Program-made: the position numbers and the translations under genes
The notes under the pieces: generated by a model
Database searches by the model: none
The model's input: the letters and a program-made list of their open reading frames with translations, nothing else
Told to the model about the DNA's origin: nothing
Shown: positions 9,535 to 18,925 of the stretch, in pieces
Layout of the letters: every line of letters starts with the position of its first letter
How positions within the stretch are numbered: the stretch's first letter is position 1
NCBI GenBank assembly: GCA_021845665.1
Contig: JAJZVO010000020.1
Location: forward strand, 1-64,000
From: Bacteroidota bacterium
Lineage (GTDB): Bacteria > Bacteroidota > Ignavibacteria > Kryptoniales > JAKASW01
Length of the DNA: 64,000 nucleotides
Direction: 5' to 3'

Positions 9535-11718
9535 ATGAAACGAGTCTCAGTACGTTGGATTTCTCCGTTCATCGGGTTCGCATTCCTCTTCGTGGCAGGC
9601 TGTTCTTCTTATCAATCGACCAAAACGGCTCAGAGACTCTACTTCAATCCTGATACTGTAACCGCCGGAAAGTTCGATGACGGCAAGATGTGGACTTTCG
9701 ATTTTCCACCGTCTGAATATTTCGCGGAGGAATATAATTTTGCTCCGGATTCGGCTTGGTTTGCCGACGCAAGACTGTCCGCACTCCGTCTCCCCGGTTG
9801 CTCTGCTTCGTTCATCTCACAAGACGGCCTTATTCTCACGAACCATCATTGTGCACGCTATGCGCTCGATAAGGTTAACCGGGAGGGTGAAGACTTGACC
9901 GACAGCGGCTTCTGCGCCGCAACACTTTCCGACGAGAGGCGGGTTCCAGGCATGTACGCCGATCGGCTTGTCCTAATCAAAGACGTTACCCACGAAGTCC
10001 AGAAAGCGTTCAACACCGGCACAACCAGTCTGGAGAAAGTTGCCAACGGCAACGCCGAAATCGCCCGGCTGCAGAAAGAATACTGGGAAAAGTACAAGAA
10101 ATCTAACCCGGCTGATTCGATGGTGTTCCAGGTTGTGACTTTCTACAACGGCGGCAGGTATTCCTTATACGGTTATCACCGGTACACAGACATCAGGCTC
10201 GTCTTTGCTCCACAAATGATGGTGGCATACTTCGGCGGTGACTATGACAACTTCACGTACCCAAGGTACGACTTGGATTTTGCGCTATTCAGGGTTTACG
10301 GCGACGATGGCAAACCGCTTCACACCGAGCATTACTTCAAATGGAGCCCGGACGGAGCAAGGAAGGGTGAACCGGTTTTCGCAGTGGGCAACCCAGGCAG
10401 AACAAGCAGGCTAGTCTCGGTAGCACAGCTGAAGTTCTTCAGGAATCACAGCTATCCGTACATAGTCGACCTGCTTCAACACCTGCAGACATTGTATACC
10501 TCTTATCTCGAAAAGCATCCCGACATGAAATCGAGATATGGGACCAGGCTTTTCATACTATCGAATTCGCTTAAAGCGTATGCCGGTATGCTTAATGGTC
10601 TTCGTGATCCGTATCTTTTGGCAAGGAAGGAGGCGTTCGAGCGGGACTTCAGGGCTGAAGTGGAGAAGAACCCGGCCCTTGAAGAGTCTTATGGAAAAGT
10701 CTGGAAGAATCTCGCGAGGATTGAAAGTGAAAAATCGGAATTGTACGCGGAACACGTTGCGTTCGACTTCTCAGGTTACGGAAGCTCCTCATACTTCAGG
10801 ATGGCTGCATTGCTTCTCAATTTCGCCTTCGAGATGCAGCAGCCTGACAGCAGTCGCACTGTGGAATTCAGAAGAAGCAATCTCGCCTCCTTCAAGAACA
10901 AATTCTTCCCATCAGATTTCAACCCCGGCCTGGATAAAAGGCTGCTCGAGCTTCAGCTTCAAAACATGCAGGCGTTCTTCGGGAAGGATAATAAACCGTT
11001 TAACGAGCTGTTAGGTGGGCGTACCACGAAAGAGGCGGCAGACTATCTGGCAGGTGCGACCGAGCTTGGAGACAGCCTGAAGGTCGCCGCATTGGTCGAG
11101 GGGAATCCGAACGCCATCCTGAATTCCCGCGATCCTTTCATGCGCTTTGTGGAGCAGACGAGCCGCGAAGCGTTTAGATACGAGTCGGAATACGATAAGC
11201 TTATTGCCGAGGAAACATCGGAAAATTTCCTGCTCGGGAGAGCACTATACGACGTCTACGGCACGTCGATTCCTCCGGACGCGACGTTCACGCTCAGAAT
11301 TGCCGACGGGGTCGTGGAAGGATATCCTTACAACGGAACAATCGCTCCACCTATGACCACGTTCTATGGTTTGTACAACCGGTACTACAGCTTCGGGAAA
11401 GAGTATCCATGGAGTCTCCCGCCCGTCTGGCAGAATCCGCCTGCAGACTTCAAGCTCAGCACACCTCTGGATTTCGTTATGACATGTGACATTATCGGAG
11501 GTAACTCGGGCAGCCCTGTGATTAACGAGAAGCAGCAGCTTGTCGGACTTGTTTTCGACGGGAACATCGAAAGTCTTCCGGGAAATTTCATTTATATCCC
11601 TTCAGTGAATCGGGGTGTTGCGGTGAACTCAGACGCCATAATCGAAGCTCTGAAGTACATTTACCATGACGACAGGATTGTAAATGAAATCAAAGACGGA
11701 AAGATAGAAAAAGAATAA
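9535..11718 (+). CDS. S46 family dipeptidyl-peptidase (DPP7/DPP11-like) lipoprotein
   Basis: A 727-aa exported serine exopeptidase that releases dipeptides from the N-termini of extracellular peptides, a hallmark of proteolytic Bacteroidota. The signal ends in a lipobox (VAGC, Cys23). The chymotrypsin-like catalytic His lies in LTNHHC (H104/H105) and the nucleophile in GNSGSP (Ser658). In VFDGN, Gly676 occupies the position that, as I recall, is Gly in DPP7 and Arg in acidic-specific DPP11, which favours a DPP7-like hydrophobic preference. AAGGGG precedes the ATG. A hairpin terminator follows. Confidence 0.92.
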   Translation: MKRVSVRWISPFIGFAFLFVAGCSSYQSTKTAQRLYFNPDTVTAGKFDDGKMWTFDFPPSEYFAEEYNFAPDSAWFADARLSALRLPGCSASFISQDGLILTNHHCARYALDKVNREGEDLTDSGFCAATLSDERRVPGMYADRLVLIKDVTHEVQKAFNTGTTSLEKVANGNAEIARLQKEYWEKYKKSNPADSMVFQVVTFYNGGRYSLYGYHRYTDIRLVFAPQMMVAYFGGDYDNFTYPRYDLDFALFRVYGDDGKPLHTEHYFKWSPDGARKGEPVFAVGNPGRTSRLVSVAQLKFFRNHSYPYIVDLLQHLQTLYTSYLEKHPDMKSRYGTRLFILSNSLKAYAGMLNGLRDPYLLARKEAFERDFRAEVEKNPALEESYGKVWKNLARIESEKSELYAEHVAFDFSGYGSSSYFRMAALLLNFAFEMQQPDSSRTVEFRRSNLASFKNKFFPSDFNPGLDKRLLELQLQNMQAFFGKDNKPFNELLGGRTTKEAADYLAGATELGDSLKVAALVEGNPNAILNSRDPFMRFVEQTSREAFRYESEYDKLIAEETSENFLLGRALYDVYGTSIPPDATFTLRIADGVVEGYPYNGTIAPPMTTFYGLYNRYYSFGKEYPWSLPPVWQNPPADFKLSTPLDFVMTCDIIGGNSGSPVINEKQQLVGLVFDGNIESLPGNFIYIPSVNRGVAVNSDAIIEALKYIYHDDRIVNEIKDGKIEKE

Positions 11719-11743
11719 GTGGCGGTATTCGGTAATTAGTAGG

Positions 11744-11773
11744 AAGTGGCTGCCGGGGATGCGGCAGCCACTT
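11744..11773. terminator. bidirectional terminator hairpin
   Basis: Perfect 11-bp inverted repeat AAGTGGCTGCC / GGCAGCCACTT with an 8-base loop, followed by TTCCC. It lies between the convergent S46 and M20 peptidase genes and could end transcription from both sides. Confidence 0.75.
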
Positions 11774-11814
11774 TCCCTTGGTGATTGGAGCCCCTAAGTA
11801 CCACGGGCGAATTG

Positions 11815-13185
11815 TCACATCGAAAGCTTTTCATAGAAAATTGCGAGGGTCTTAATCCCATCATAGAAGTGTCTAAGGTAAATGTGCTCGTTTGGAGCAT
11901 GGCTGTTTTCATCAGGTAAGCCGAATCCGAGAAGGACAACAGGGGCACCAAGTATCTGCTGGAATGTCAGGACCTCCGGGATCGAGCCTCCTTCACGAAT
12001 GAAGTATGGCTTCCTTCCGAAGACGTGCTCGAGTGCTGCCGATGCCGCTTTCACAGCGGGATGATCAATCGGGGTAAGTGCCGGCTCGCCGCTGTGCATT
12101 TTCTTTACGGTCACCTTTACGGTTGGAGGAGCGATTTGATTGATGAACGATTCAAACAGCCCGAGGATCTTTTCAGATTTCTGATTCGGTACCAATCGCA
12201 TGCTCACCTTTGCGGTCGCTTTCGAAGGGATGATCGTTTTAGCTCCTTCCCCCGTGAAGCCGCCGTAAATCCCGTTGACATCTAGCGTAGGCCTAATCCA
12301 CAAGCGCTCGTTTGTCGAAAAGCCGTACTCACCGTATGTCGCCAAAGCGCCGGACTGTCTCAAGAATTCGCCGTCGCTGTAAGGAAGCCTCGCGATCTCT
12401 TCGCGTTCTTCCTTCGACACCTCCACAACATCGTCATAAAAATGCGGGATCGCTACCCGGCCGTACCTGTCATGGAGCCGCGAGACAATATCGGCGAGGA
12501 CATGAACAGGGTTCTCGATTGCGCCGCCGAATGAGCCGGAGTGAAGATCGATCGTCGAGTTGCTGACAGAGAGTTCAAGGTATGCCATCCCACGCAGACC
12601 ATAACAAATAGTGGGCATGTCGCGGCCATACATGGCCGTATCCGATATGACCACGACGTCGGCCTTGAGTAAGTCCTTATGAGATCGGATAAACGGTTCC
12701 AGATGAATGCTTCCGATCTCTTCTTCTCCCTCGAATATATACTTGAGATTGACTGGTATCTTCTCGTTTAATTTCCCGAAAGCTTCGAAGGCCTTAAGGT
12801 GCATGAAGAGTTGCCCTTTGTCGTCACTCGAACCTCGCGCATAGAGATCATCACCGCGCATAGTCGCTTCGAACGGCGGAGTCTCCCACTCCGAAAGCGG
12901 ATCTACCGGCTGCACGTCGTAGTGGCCATAGACAAGAACTGTCGGGTTGTCGCCGGCGTGAATATATTCGCCGTAAACCAGCGGGTTGCCTTCAGTCTCA
13001 AAAGGTTTGACGTTTTCGATGCCGGCCTCACGCATCAGGCCGGAAACAGCCTCCGCGCATCGAACCATCTCTACCTTTTTCGACAGGTCGGCCGAGATGC
13101 TTTCTATCCTGATCATTCGTGACAGTTCGTTAAGATATTCCTGCTTGCGCGAGTCGACGTATGACGACAGTTTCGTGTAATCCAT
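11815..13185 (-). CDS. M20 family metallo-dipeptidase
   Basis: A 456-aa co-catalytic zinc dipeptidase of the M20 ArgE/DapE/CPG2 superfamily, cytoplasmic (no signal). Motifs in order: YGHYDVQP (zinc His and Asp), SSDDKGQ (bridging Asp), EGEEEIGS (general base Glu), and a late EGGSIP / HAPNE zinc site. The dimerisation lid lies between about 190 and 310. GGAAGGG precedes the ATG. It is convergent with the S46 dipeptidyl-peptidase, so products of extracellular digestion could be split by this enzyme after uptake. Confidence 0.92.
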   Translation of the reverse strand: MDYTKLSSYVDSRKQEYLNELSRMIRIESISADLSKKVEMVRCAEAVSGLMREAGIENVKPFETEGNPLVYGEYIHAGDNPTVLVYGHYDVQPVDPLSEWETPPFEATMRGDDLYARGSSDDKGQLFMHLKAFEAFGKLNEKIPVNLKYIFEGEEEIGSIHLEPFIRSHKDLLKADVVVISDTAMYGRDMPTICYGLRGMAYLELSVSNSTIDLHSGSFGGAIENPVHVLADIVSRLHDRYGRVAIPHFYDDVVEVSKEEREEIARLPYSDGEFLRQSGALATYGEYGFSTNERLWIRPTLDVNGIYGGFTGEGAKTIIPSKATAKVSMRLVPNQKSEKILGLFESFINQIAPPTVKVTVKKMHSGEPALTPIDHPAVKAASAALEHVFGRKPYFIREGGSIPEVLTFQQILGAPVVLLGFGLPDENSHAPNEHIYLRHFYDGIKTLAIFYEKLSM

Positions 13186-13243
13186 GATGCATCCCTTCCG
13201 ATCTGGTCAGGTCAATTTAGCAAAACGGAACCGGAAGGCACAG

Positions 13244-13594
13244 TTATTTCACTTTCACAGTCTGCACATTGTCTACCAGTGTCGCACCTGCGACAAATCC
13301 ACCCGCAGTAATATTGAGCCAAAGTGTCGAGTCGACGGGACAATAGAGAATATCCTGAGATTCGCAATGGGACCAGGTTGAGTCGCCAACATTGACTCCG
13401 ATGCCGCTCACCGGACTCTGACTTGATCCGAGTCCGACATCGCCACCGCCGAAAAACCTTTTCGCCCAGGACCTGAGTATGAAGCGGCTGTCCTGAGAAA
13501 CTTGACCGATTCTCCATGCCGCGTGTTGAACGATACAACTCCCAAAAACAAACAAAGAAGACTTTCCCCCATCGGGCTGCACGTCAATCTTCAA
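13244..13594 (-). CDS. hypothetical protein or gene fragment, 116 codons
   Basis: An open frame ending QTVKVK with coding-like composition but no recognised domain. Upstream in the same frame there is a stop a few codons before the first possible start, and no convincing Shine-Dalgarno. Its start overlaps the stop of the broken lipoprotein gene at 13591. It may be a complete small secreted-type protein lacking its signal, or the 3' remnant of a larger gene. Confidence 0.35.
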   Translation of the reverse strand: MKIDVQPDGGKSSLFVFGSCIVQHAAWRIGQVSQDSRFILRSWAKRFFGGGDVGLGSSQSPVSGIGVNVGDSTWSHCESQDILYCPVDSTLWLNITAGGFVAGATLVDNVQTVKVK

Positions 13595-14196
13595 CTGAAT
13601 CGAGCCATAACCGACTCAGCCCGCGGTATCGGCAGCCGACGCGCGCCCGTTTGAGTAGACGATCTCTTCTGCTGTTCCTCGCGCGTCGTTACGATACACG
13701 CAAGGCTGTACGGCACCGTTTCCACTCCGTCATCGATCCTGTTGCAGACGACGAAGTACCTGTCGAGCGAAAGTCCTTCAAGCTCCGCATGAATAAGAAA
13801 ATTGCACGGACATCTTGCATTTTCAGTCGAGGCGTCGACAGAGGTTATGAATATAGTGTCGCCCTCAAACATGTACGACGTAGCAAATCTGATCGAATCG
13901 GAAGTGCAGTTATCGGGGAGTATGAAATCGAAAGAAAGCTTGCCGATCGTGAATTCGAAAATGAAGTCCGCGAAGGATGCGGTACTTTTGTAAAGCCCGT
14001 TTCTCGATAAACAGCCTGGCACCTGGCTTGATTAATCGCCTGCTTGGGATTTTGAAGAGACTTTAGAAATGCAGCCGCTCAACTGGCGCAGGTTAGCGCT
14101 GACCGGTGGAACTCCCGGTCCGGAAGAATTGTCCGTGCAACTTAATCCGGCTACGGCCAAGAGGCCTACGACAAGCAAAATCACGGCGTCTTCCAT
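13591..14196 (-). pseudogene. lipoprotein gene interrupted by an in-frame TAA
   Basis: The ATG at 14196 has AGGAGG nine bases upstream and opens a lipoprotein signal (LLAVAGLSC) followed by a Cys-containing mature region. After about 54 codons a TAA at 14032-14034 stops the frame. The same frame then continues for about 146 codons with matching character: a stretch rich in aromatic residues and several Cys residues (residues near FILPDNC and ENARCPC). The internal start offered for the second part is a GTG without Shine-Dalgarno. I read this as one secreted Cys-rich lipoprotein of about 200 aa with a single nonsense codon. Function unknown. A base-call error is possible. Confidence 0.55.
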
Positions 14197-14266
14197 CGCC
14201 ACATACCTCCTTTTGTCCAAAAGAAGGTGCTACGGAAGATCTCCCCTTATTTCCTGGTGGGAGAGG

Positions 14267-16225
14267 TTATTCTTCCGCCATGGAATATTCAAGCATCTGC
14301 TTCGTAAGGTCGAGCGGGTATTCCACTTTAATGTCGGCGATGCTTCCCTTTTTGTCGTAAACAGGGCTGAGATCTGGCATAACAAAACCGGTGTAAGCAG
14401 ACACGTTCAGTTTCTTTATCCTCTTTATTACCTCATCCCGCCACGCGGTGTTGATCATCAAGCCGTATGTATCGACCAGCGATCTAGCCGCCGGGAGATC
14501 GCCCTCGGCTTTTATACGCATTACCTCAGCGAGAAGGCGCCCAACCATGTCGTGCATTTTGTTGTAATCGGTCACGTGAAAATACGTCTTGCCCCGTCTC
14601 TTCACGGTATCGATCGCTTTGGAATTCCGAAGTATGTAGTCGACCACCATCTGACGGTTCTTCATGTGATCTTCTTCGAGCTGGTATCCCGTCGATATTC
14701 TTCTCAACTGAAGGAAAACATTCCTGACATACGAGTCGTACATCTCCTTCGCAACGTCGTCCGAGTCGACCATTCCCAACTCTTTTAGTTTCGGGTCGAA
14801 GACGTTCCAGAGCGCGACGAGATCCGCGCGAGCTTCTTCGAGAGTCGAGTAATAGCCCGGCAGATGGTCCGCCGGATCGCCCTTGAGCTTATCGCTGACC
14901 TTTCCCGACGCGTGTCCCAATACTTCGTGCATGCCGGTATGGAGGTCATCTGCTGTCTGGCCGTACTTCTTCGCGCGCCTAACCTCAGCCTGATCGAAGC
15001 AGAACTCTTCGAGGAGTCCATTCGGCTCCGATGCCTTATAAGCCGCGACGACATTATGAAGCAGCACACTCTTGGAACCGTAACGCTGCCTTATGTTCTG
15101 CTCATTCGGAAGATTGATGCCGATGGCGCTGACCGGACCGGCGTCGCCCGTTTCGACAATCACATCCACGACATTCGCGATCGGTGCTTTGACATTCCTC
15201 TTCTTGAACTCGTCGTTCCACGGTGCGCGCTTTTCAAAATACTGAGCGTTGGCCGCAAGCTTGCGCATCAGCTTAGTTTGTTCTTTGTTCGTAAAATGGA
15301 TCACCGCTTCAAACTTCGCTTTCTGTCCCCGCGGATCCATATAAACCTCAATGAATCCAAGTATAAAGTCGACATTCGAAGAGTCCTTCACCCAGCTGAT
15401 ATTGTACTTTTCCCAAACGGAAAGCTTCCCCGTCCTGAAGAACCTTATCAGGAGGTCGAGAGTCTTCGCCTGGTGCTTGCTCGCCGCGTAGCGTTTTGCC
15501 TTTTCAAGGTTCGATATTACGTCATTAAGCTGAGAGGCATACATCCCTTCCGGTATTGAATCGGTCCCCGCACGCCATACAAGTTCTTCTATCTTACCGT
15601 TCTTCTTGATTACTTTAGAGTTGAGAGGATTTTTCTCGTTTCCTTTTGTCGCCCACCTTGTTACCTCGGCAGTTGTTAAGCCCTCGTAGAAATTGTTCGC
15701 ACTTTGCGCGATAAAGTCATGACCTGGAGTCTTGTCGGTGACGACAGCCATATAGCTCGGGTCAAAGATGGCTCGCTTGAGTTGCCTGAAAGTTCTTACA
15801 AGTTCTGTTCGATATTCCAGCGAACCCCGCTTCTTTCCAGCCGCGATGCGCAGGCATTTTTCAAACTCCGCCGGAGTACACCGGGGCACAAACTTCCTTG
15901 CCGTGTTATGGTCGTACATCCCGTTATTTATCCAAAACAATTTCGTGTACTCACCGATCTCCTTCAGAGTCTTCGCGGGAATTCCTCTCGGATTCCTCAG
16001 TCCTTCCTCGCATAGGTTCAATATCTGCAGAGCGTACCTGTTCGTCTGGTCGATAGCGATCGTCCTTCCGGCGATCGCCGCCCTGACCATGTAATAAGCG
16101 AAGATCTTCTCTTTCCTGGTCAGAGATTGAAATCCGTCCGCGTACAACTGGACAGTTCTGGCATTGCCGACCCGTTCCAGTTCATAAACACGTTTTGGTT
16201 TTATTTCTTTCTTTATCTTTTTCAT
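14267..16225 (-). CDS. dipeptidyl-peptidase III family (M49) metallopeptidase
   Basis: A 652-aa zinc exopeptidase that removes dipeptides from oligopeptides. The M49 motif HEXXGH is seen as HEVLGH (433-438), and the second zinc motif EEARAD (463-468) replaces the usual EECRA(E/D), with a Glu available as third ligand. No signal peptide is apparent: the N-terminus is Lys-rich and soluble, so it is likely cytoplasmic. Length and motif spacing fit bacterial DPP III. It sits in a peptidase-rich stretch with S46, M20 and PepD genes, suggesting peptide utilisation. Confidence 0.93.
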   Translation of the reverse strand: MKKIKKEIKPKRVYELERVGNARTVQLYADGFQSLTRKEKIFAYYMVRAAIAGRTIAIDQTNRYALQILNLCEEGLRNPRGIPAKTLKEIGEYTKLFWINNGMYDHNTARKFVPRCTPAEFEKCLRIAAGKKRGSLEYRTELVRTFRQLKRAIFDPSYMAVVTDKTPGHDFIAQSANNFYEGLTTAEVTRWATKGNEKNPLNSKVIKKNGKIEELVWRAGTDSIPEGMYASQLNDVISNLEKAKRYAASKHQAKTLDLLIRFFRTGKLSVWEKYNISWVKDSSNVDFILGFIEVYMDPRGQKAKFEAVIHFTNKEQTKLMRKLAANAQYFEKRAPWNDEFKKRNVKAPIANVVDVIVETGDAGPVSAIGINLPNEQNIRQRYGSKSVLLHNVVAAYKASEPNGLLEEFCFDQAEVRRAKKYGQTADDLHTGMHEVLGHASGKVSDKLKGDPADHLPGYYSTLEEARADLVALWNVFDPKLKELGMVDSDDVAKEMYDSYVRNVFLQLRRISTGYQLEEDHMKNRQMVVDYILRNSKAIDTVKRRGKTYFHVTDYNKMHDMVGRLLAEVMRIKAEGDLPAARSLVDTYGLMINTAWRDEVIKRIKKLNVSAYTGFVMPDLSPVYDKKGSIADIKVEYPLDLTKQMLEYSMAEE

Positions 16226-16354
16226 AGCGATTATCCAAAATAAAAAGTGTTAAGAGGCTCTGTTCATCGATCCAGCTGTGCACCGTCGCCGATTGCCCCT
16301 ACAAATCTGAATGCGTGGGGGGAGAATATTGTTGCAGGAATGCAAGAAGTATGA

Positions 16355-16717
16355 TTACGCCTTTGCCGCCCTAACCACTTTGCCGACGCTGACAACAGTC
16401 AAGAGGAACAACAGCGCCAGCATCGCTACAAACGGCCATTGTCCGAGCTGGATGAAATAGCCAGCACTGTTTATAACAGCGTAGAGCAGCATTCCGGAGG
16501 CAACATAGTACAGCCTGGCGGCCCACGGCTCGCGCCTGAGGACTGCGGCACCGCCGGCGACCATGATCATCGACGTGATAAATTCCGCCGCAAGATGAAA
16601 CACCATTTCAAAAGGCGCGGCGTCAAGTTCAGGCACTTGAGCCGTCATAAGAAAATAAACCCATTGGACAAATATCAAGATCCCTACGGCGATCCCGTAA
16701 ATTCCCGCAAACCTCAT
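16355..16717 (-). CDS. small four-helix membrane protein
   Basis: The frame is open back to 17053, but the ATG at 16717 has GGGAG just upstream and begins a 120-aa protein with four hydrophobic helices (about 5-24, 37-58, 68-92 and 95-113) separated by short loops. The extra upstream residues are Arg-rich, look non-coding, and overlap pepD in another frame. It resembles small DoxX- or DUF4064-like membrane proteins in layout, but I do not recognise a family. It lies between pepD and the M49 gene on the same strand. Confidence 0.65.
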   Translation of the reverse strand: MRFAGIYGIAVGILIFVQWVYFLMTAQVPELDAAPFEMVFHLAAEFITSMIMVAGGAAVLRREPWAARLYYVASGMLLYAVINSAGYFIQLGQWPFVAMLALLFLLTVVSVGKVVRAAKA

Positions 16718-16896
16718 AGCATCTCCCTGTTTGTCTTCTCCTCGATAAGAAACGGTTGTGCCGGCGTCATACTCTGGTAGCCGCAGGCTCTTTTCTGGGA
16801 CTATGCCTCCTGACCGCACATTAACCTGATAAAGCACGAAAGGCAAAGAGAGACGCAGGGCAATGAATCCGCCCTGCGACTCTTCGCCAAAACCAC

Positions 16897-18363
16897 CTAG
16901 GCGACCGACTTCACGATCTCCGTCAAGTATTTGTAAAACTTTTCGACGCTGTCGACGGCGACCCGCTCGTCCGGCGAATGCGGGCCGATTATCGTCGGAC
17001 CGAAGGAGATCGTGTCGACTCCACCGCCGACGCGATCGTTTATGATCCCACATTCAAGGCCTGCGTGAATCGCCTTTACTTGGGGATCCTTCCCGTACAG
17101 ATTTCTGTACACTTCCTTTCCCTTGCCGAGCACCGCAGAGCTGACATTCGGCTGCCAGCCGGGATATCCGTCGCTCGGTTTGATCTTGCCGCCGGCGAGT
17201 TTTCCGACGGAGGCGACGTGCGCCGCGATCATGTCCTTCTCCGATTCGATCGAGCTTCTCTGGCTCGTCACGATCGCAACCCCGGCGGCCGACGTCTTCA
17301 ATACTGCAAGGTTAGTTGACGTCTCGACCAGGTCCGGTATGTCGCTGCTCATCCTGATGACGCCGTGAGGAATAGCGTTCAAAGCGTCGAGGACAGCCGC
17401 CTTCGATTCGTCGTCGAACGCCGGCTTTGGCTTCTTTCCTTTTTCGACAAGGACTCTGACATCGGGGTCGGTGGAAGAGAAAGCGTTCTTGAACACCTGC
17501 TCGCATTCCGCTGCGGCCTTTTCAACCTTGGCCTCGTCTGCGACGGGTACAATGATCACCGCCTCGGCTTCACGGGGGATCGCGTTATGCTTGCTCCCTC
17601 CTTCGAGCGATACAAGTCTCATCTTCATTTTGGTCTTCGCATCAATGGCGAGAAGCGTCCTCGTCAGGAGCTTCAACGCGTTCGCACGTCCGAGATGGAT
17701 GTCGACGCCGGAGTGTCCACCTTTAAGACCGCGGATCATGACGTTGAGAACGGCAACTTTTCCTGTGACGGCCTTTCTCTTCACCGGAATGGAGATCGTC
17801 GTATCGAGTCCACCCGCGCATCCGATATAGAGGACGCCCTCGTCTTCGGAATCGAGGTTCATCATGACTTTTCCGGTTATGAACCCGGGCTCGATGTGGT
17901 TCGCGCCTGTAAGACCGGTTTCCTCATCTATGGTGAAGAGTCCTTCGATCGGTCCGTGAACCAGAGACTTGTCTTCCAGGAGCGAGAGGAGAGAGGCGAC
18001 GCCGATGCCGTCGTCGGAACCTAACGTTGTGCCTTCGGCTTTGATGTAGTTACCTTCCCTGTGAAATTTTATCCCATCCTTCAGGAAATCGTGCTGCACA
18101 TCCCGGTTCTTCTCGCAGACCATGTCGGTGTGAACTTGCAGGACAACTGTCGTGGAGTTTTCCTTTCCGGGACTTGCGGGTTTGGTCGCAACGACATTCC
18201 CGACCTTGTCCTGTTTCACTTTCAGCCCCATCGCCGTCACGGTCTTCTTGATATATTCAAGGACCGCTTTCTCGTTCTTGGAGCCACGCGGGATAGCACT
18301 GATCTCTTTGAAGTAACGCCAGACTCTTTCCGGCTTCAGCCCCTGGATAGCTTCTTCGTTCAT
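16897..18363 (-). CDS. pepD: aminoacyl-histidine dipeptidase (PepD, M20C)
   Basis: A 488-aa cytosolic nonspecific dipeptidase (Xaa-His dipeptidase). Zinc and catalytic motifs: LQVHTDMVCEK (zinc His/Asp), TLGSDDGIG (bridging Asp), IDEETGLTGA (Glu pair), LDSEDEG, and a late AIHAGLECG / FGPTIIGPHSP segment. The start ATG follows AAAAAGGGGATT. It completes the local set of peptidases that could degrade imported dipeptides to amino acids. Confidence 0.95.
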   Translation of the reverse strand: MNEEAIQGLKPERVWRYFKEISAIPRGSKNEKAVLEYIKKTVTAMGLKVKQDKVGNVVATKPASPGKENSTTVVLQVHTDMVCEKNRDVQHDFLKDGIKFHREGNYIKAEGTTLGSDDGIGVASLLSLLEDKSLVHGPIEGLFTIDEETGLTGANHIEPGFITGKVMMNLDSEDEGVLYIGCAGGLDTTISIPVKRKAVTGKVAVLNVMIRGLKGGHSGVDIHLGRANALKLLTRTLLAIDAKTKMKMRLVSLEGGSKHNAIPREAEAVIIVPVADEAKVEKAAAECEQVFKNAFSSTDPDVRVLVEKGKKPKPAFDDESKAAVLDALNAIPHGVIRMSSDIPDLVETSTNLAVLKTSAAGVAIVTSQRSSIESEKDMIAAHVASVGKLAGGKIKPSDGYPGWQPNVSSAVLGKGKEVYRNLYGKDPQVKAIHAGLECGIINDRVGGGVDTISFGPTIIGPHSPDERVAVDSVEKFYKYLTEIVKSVA

Positions 18364-18684
18364 AGATTAATCCCCTTTTTGGAGAGTTGTGAATAGTTGT
18401 TTGAGATTCTGGAATCCGTCCGCAGATCATACGGACAGATCCGCAACCCTAATTGTAAATGTTCCTGACTGGACATGCAGTCGAAATCTAGGCTATCATG
18501 GCGAGAGAAGCAACGGAAGCCACGGGAGAATGCCGGGATAATGGAATATTGGATTAGTGGACCTATGGATTGATGGACTATTAGCCGGAACGGGCATCTG
18601 GAGCAAAGGAGACTCGACCCTGACCCGAACTAATGACATAGTATTTGCCCGGAGCTTTGCGTGCTGAGGCTTCTCCAAGTTCTA
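18364..18684. other. intergenic stretch with a degenerate ATGGATT repeat
   Basis: A 321-bp gap between pepD and the YwbE gene (both minus). No coding frame is supported. Around 18530-18586 it carries repeated short words (ATGGAATATTGGATTAGTGG, then ATGGATTGATGGAC), a type of degenerate spacer that reappears on the other strand near 45762-45803. Confidence 0.5.
18530..18586. repeat. degenerate ATGGATTGATGG intergenic repeat
   Basis: Imperfect tandem words built on ATGGATT and TTGGATT. Related words (ATCCATCAATC, AATCCAACAATCC) occur in reverse orientation at about 45762-45803 upstream of the LonB-type gene. Both copies are intergenic, which suggests a dispersed spacer element and not coding sequence. 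Confidence 0.45.
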
Positions 18685-18879
18685 TTACCCGTCGATCCTC
18701 TTGACTCTGCCGACTTCGCCGGTCTCGAGACGGACCTTTATTCCGTGGGGATGAGTCGATGAATTTGTAAGGATATCCTTCACTATCCCCTCGGTGAGCT
18801 TGCCCGTTCGCTGGTCTTGTTTGAGGACGATGGCGACCTTTATACCGGGCTTTATGTCGGAGCGCTTCGTGCCGTTCAT
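18685..18879 (-). CDS. YwbE family protein (DUF2196)
   Basis: A 64-aa protein matching the short YwbE family throughout: a DIKPGIKVAIVLKQDQRTGKLTEG-type N-terminal half (residues 8-31), then the HPHGIKVRL motif and the closing GEVGRVKRI. The family is a small KOW/SH3-like beta-barrel of unknown function, often described as possibly nucleic-acid binding. AAGGCGAG lies before the ATG. It follows the J-domain gene on the same strand by 46 bp. Confidence 0.9.
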   Translation of the reverse strand: MNGTKRSDIKPGIKVAIVLKQDQRTGKLTEGIVKDILTNSSTHPHGIKVRLETGEVGRVKRIDG

Positions 18880-18925
18880 TTTCTCGCCTTATCTTATATT
18901 CTTTTCATGCACTGTGCTCGCTCCG

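Noticed and set aside
13212-13538. 108-codon minus-strand frame overlapping the 116-codon frame
   Set aside because: It overlaps the better frame at 13244-13594 in another phase and has a composition unlike coding sequence.
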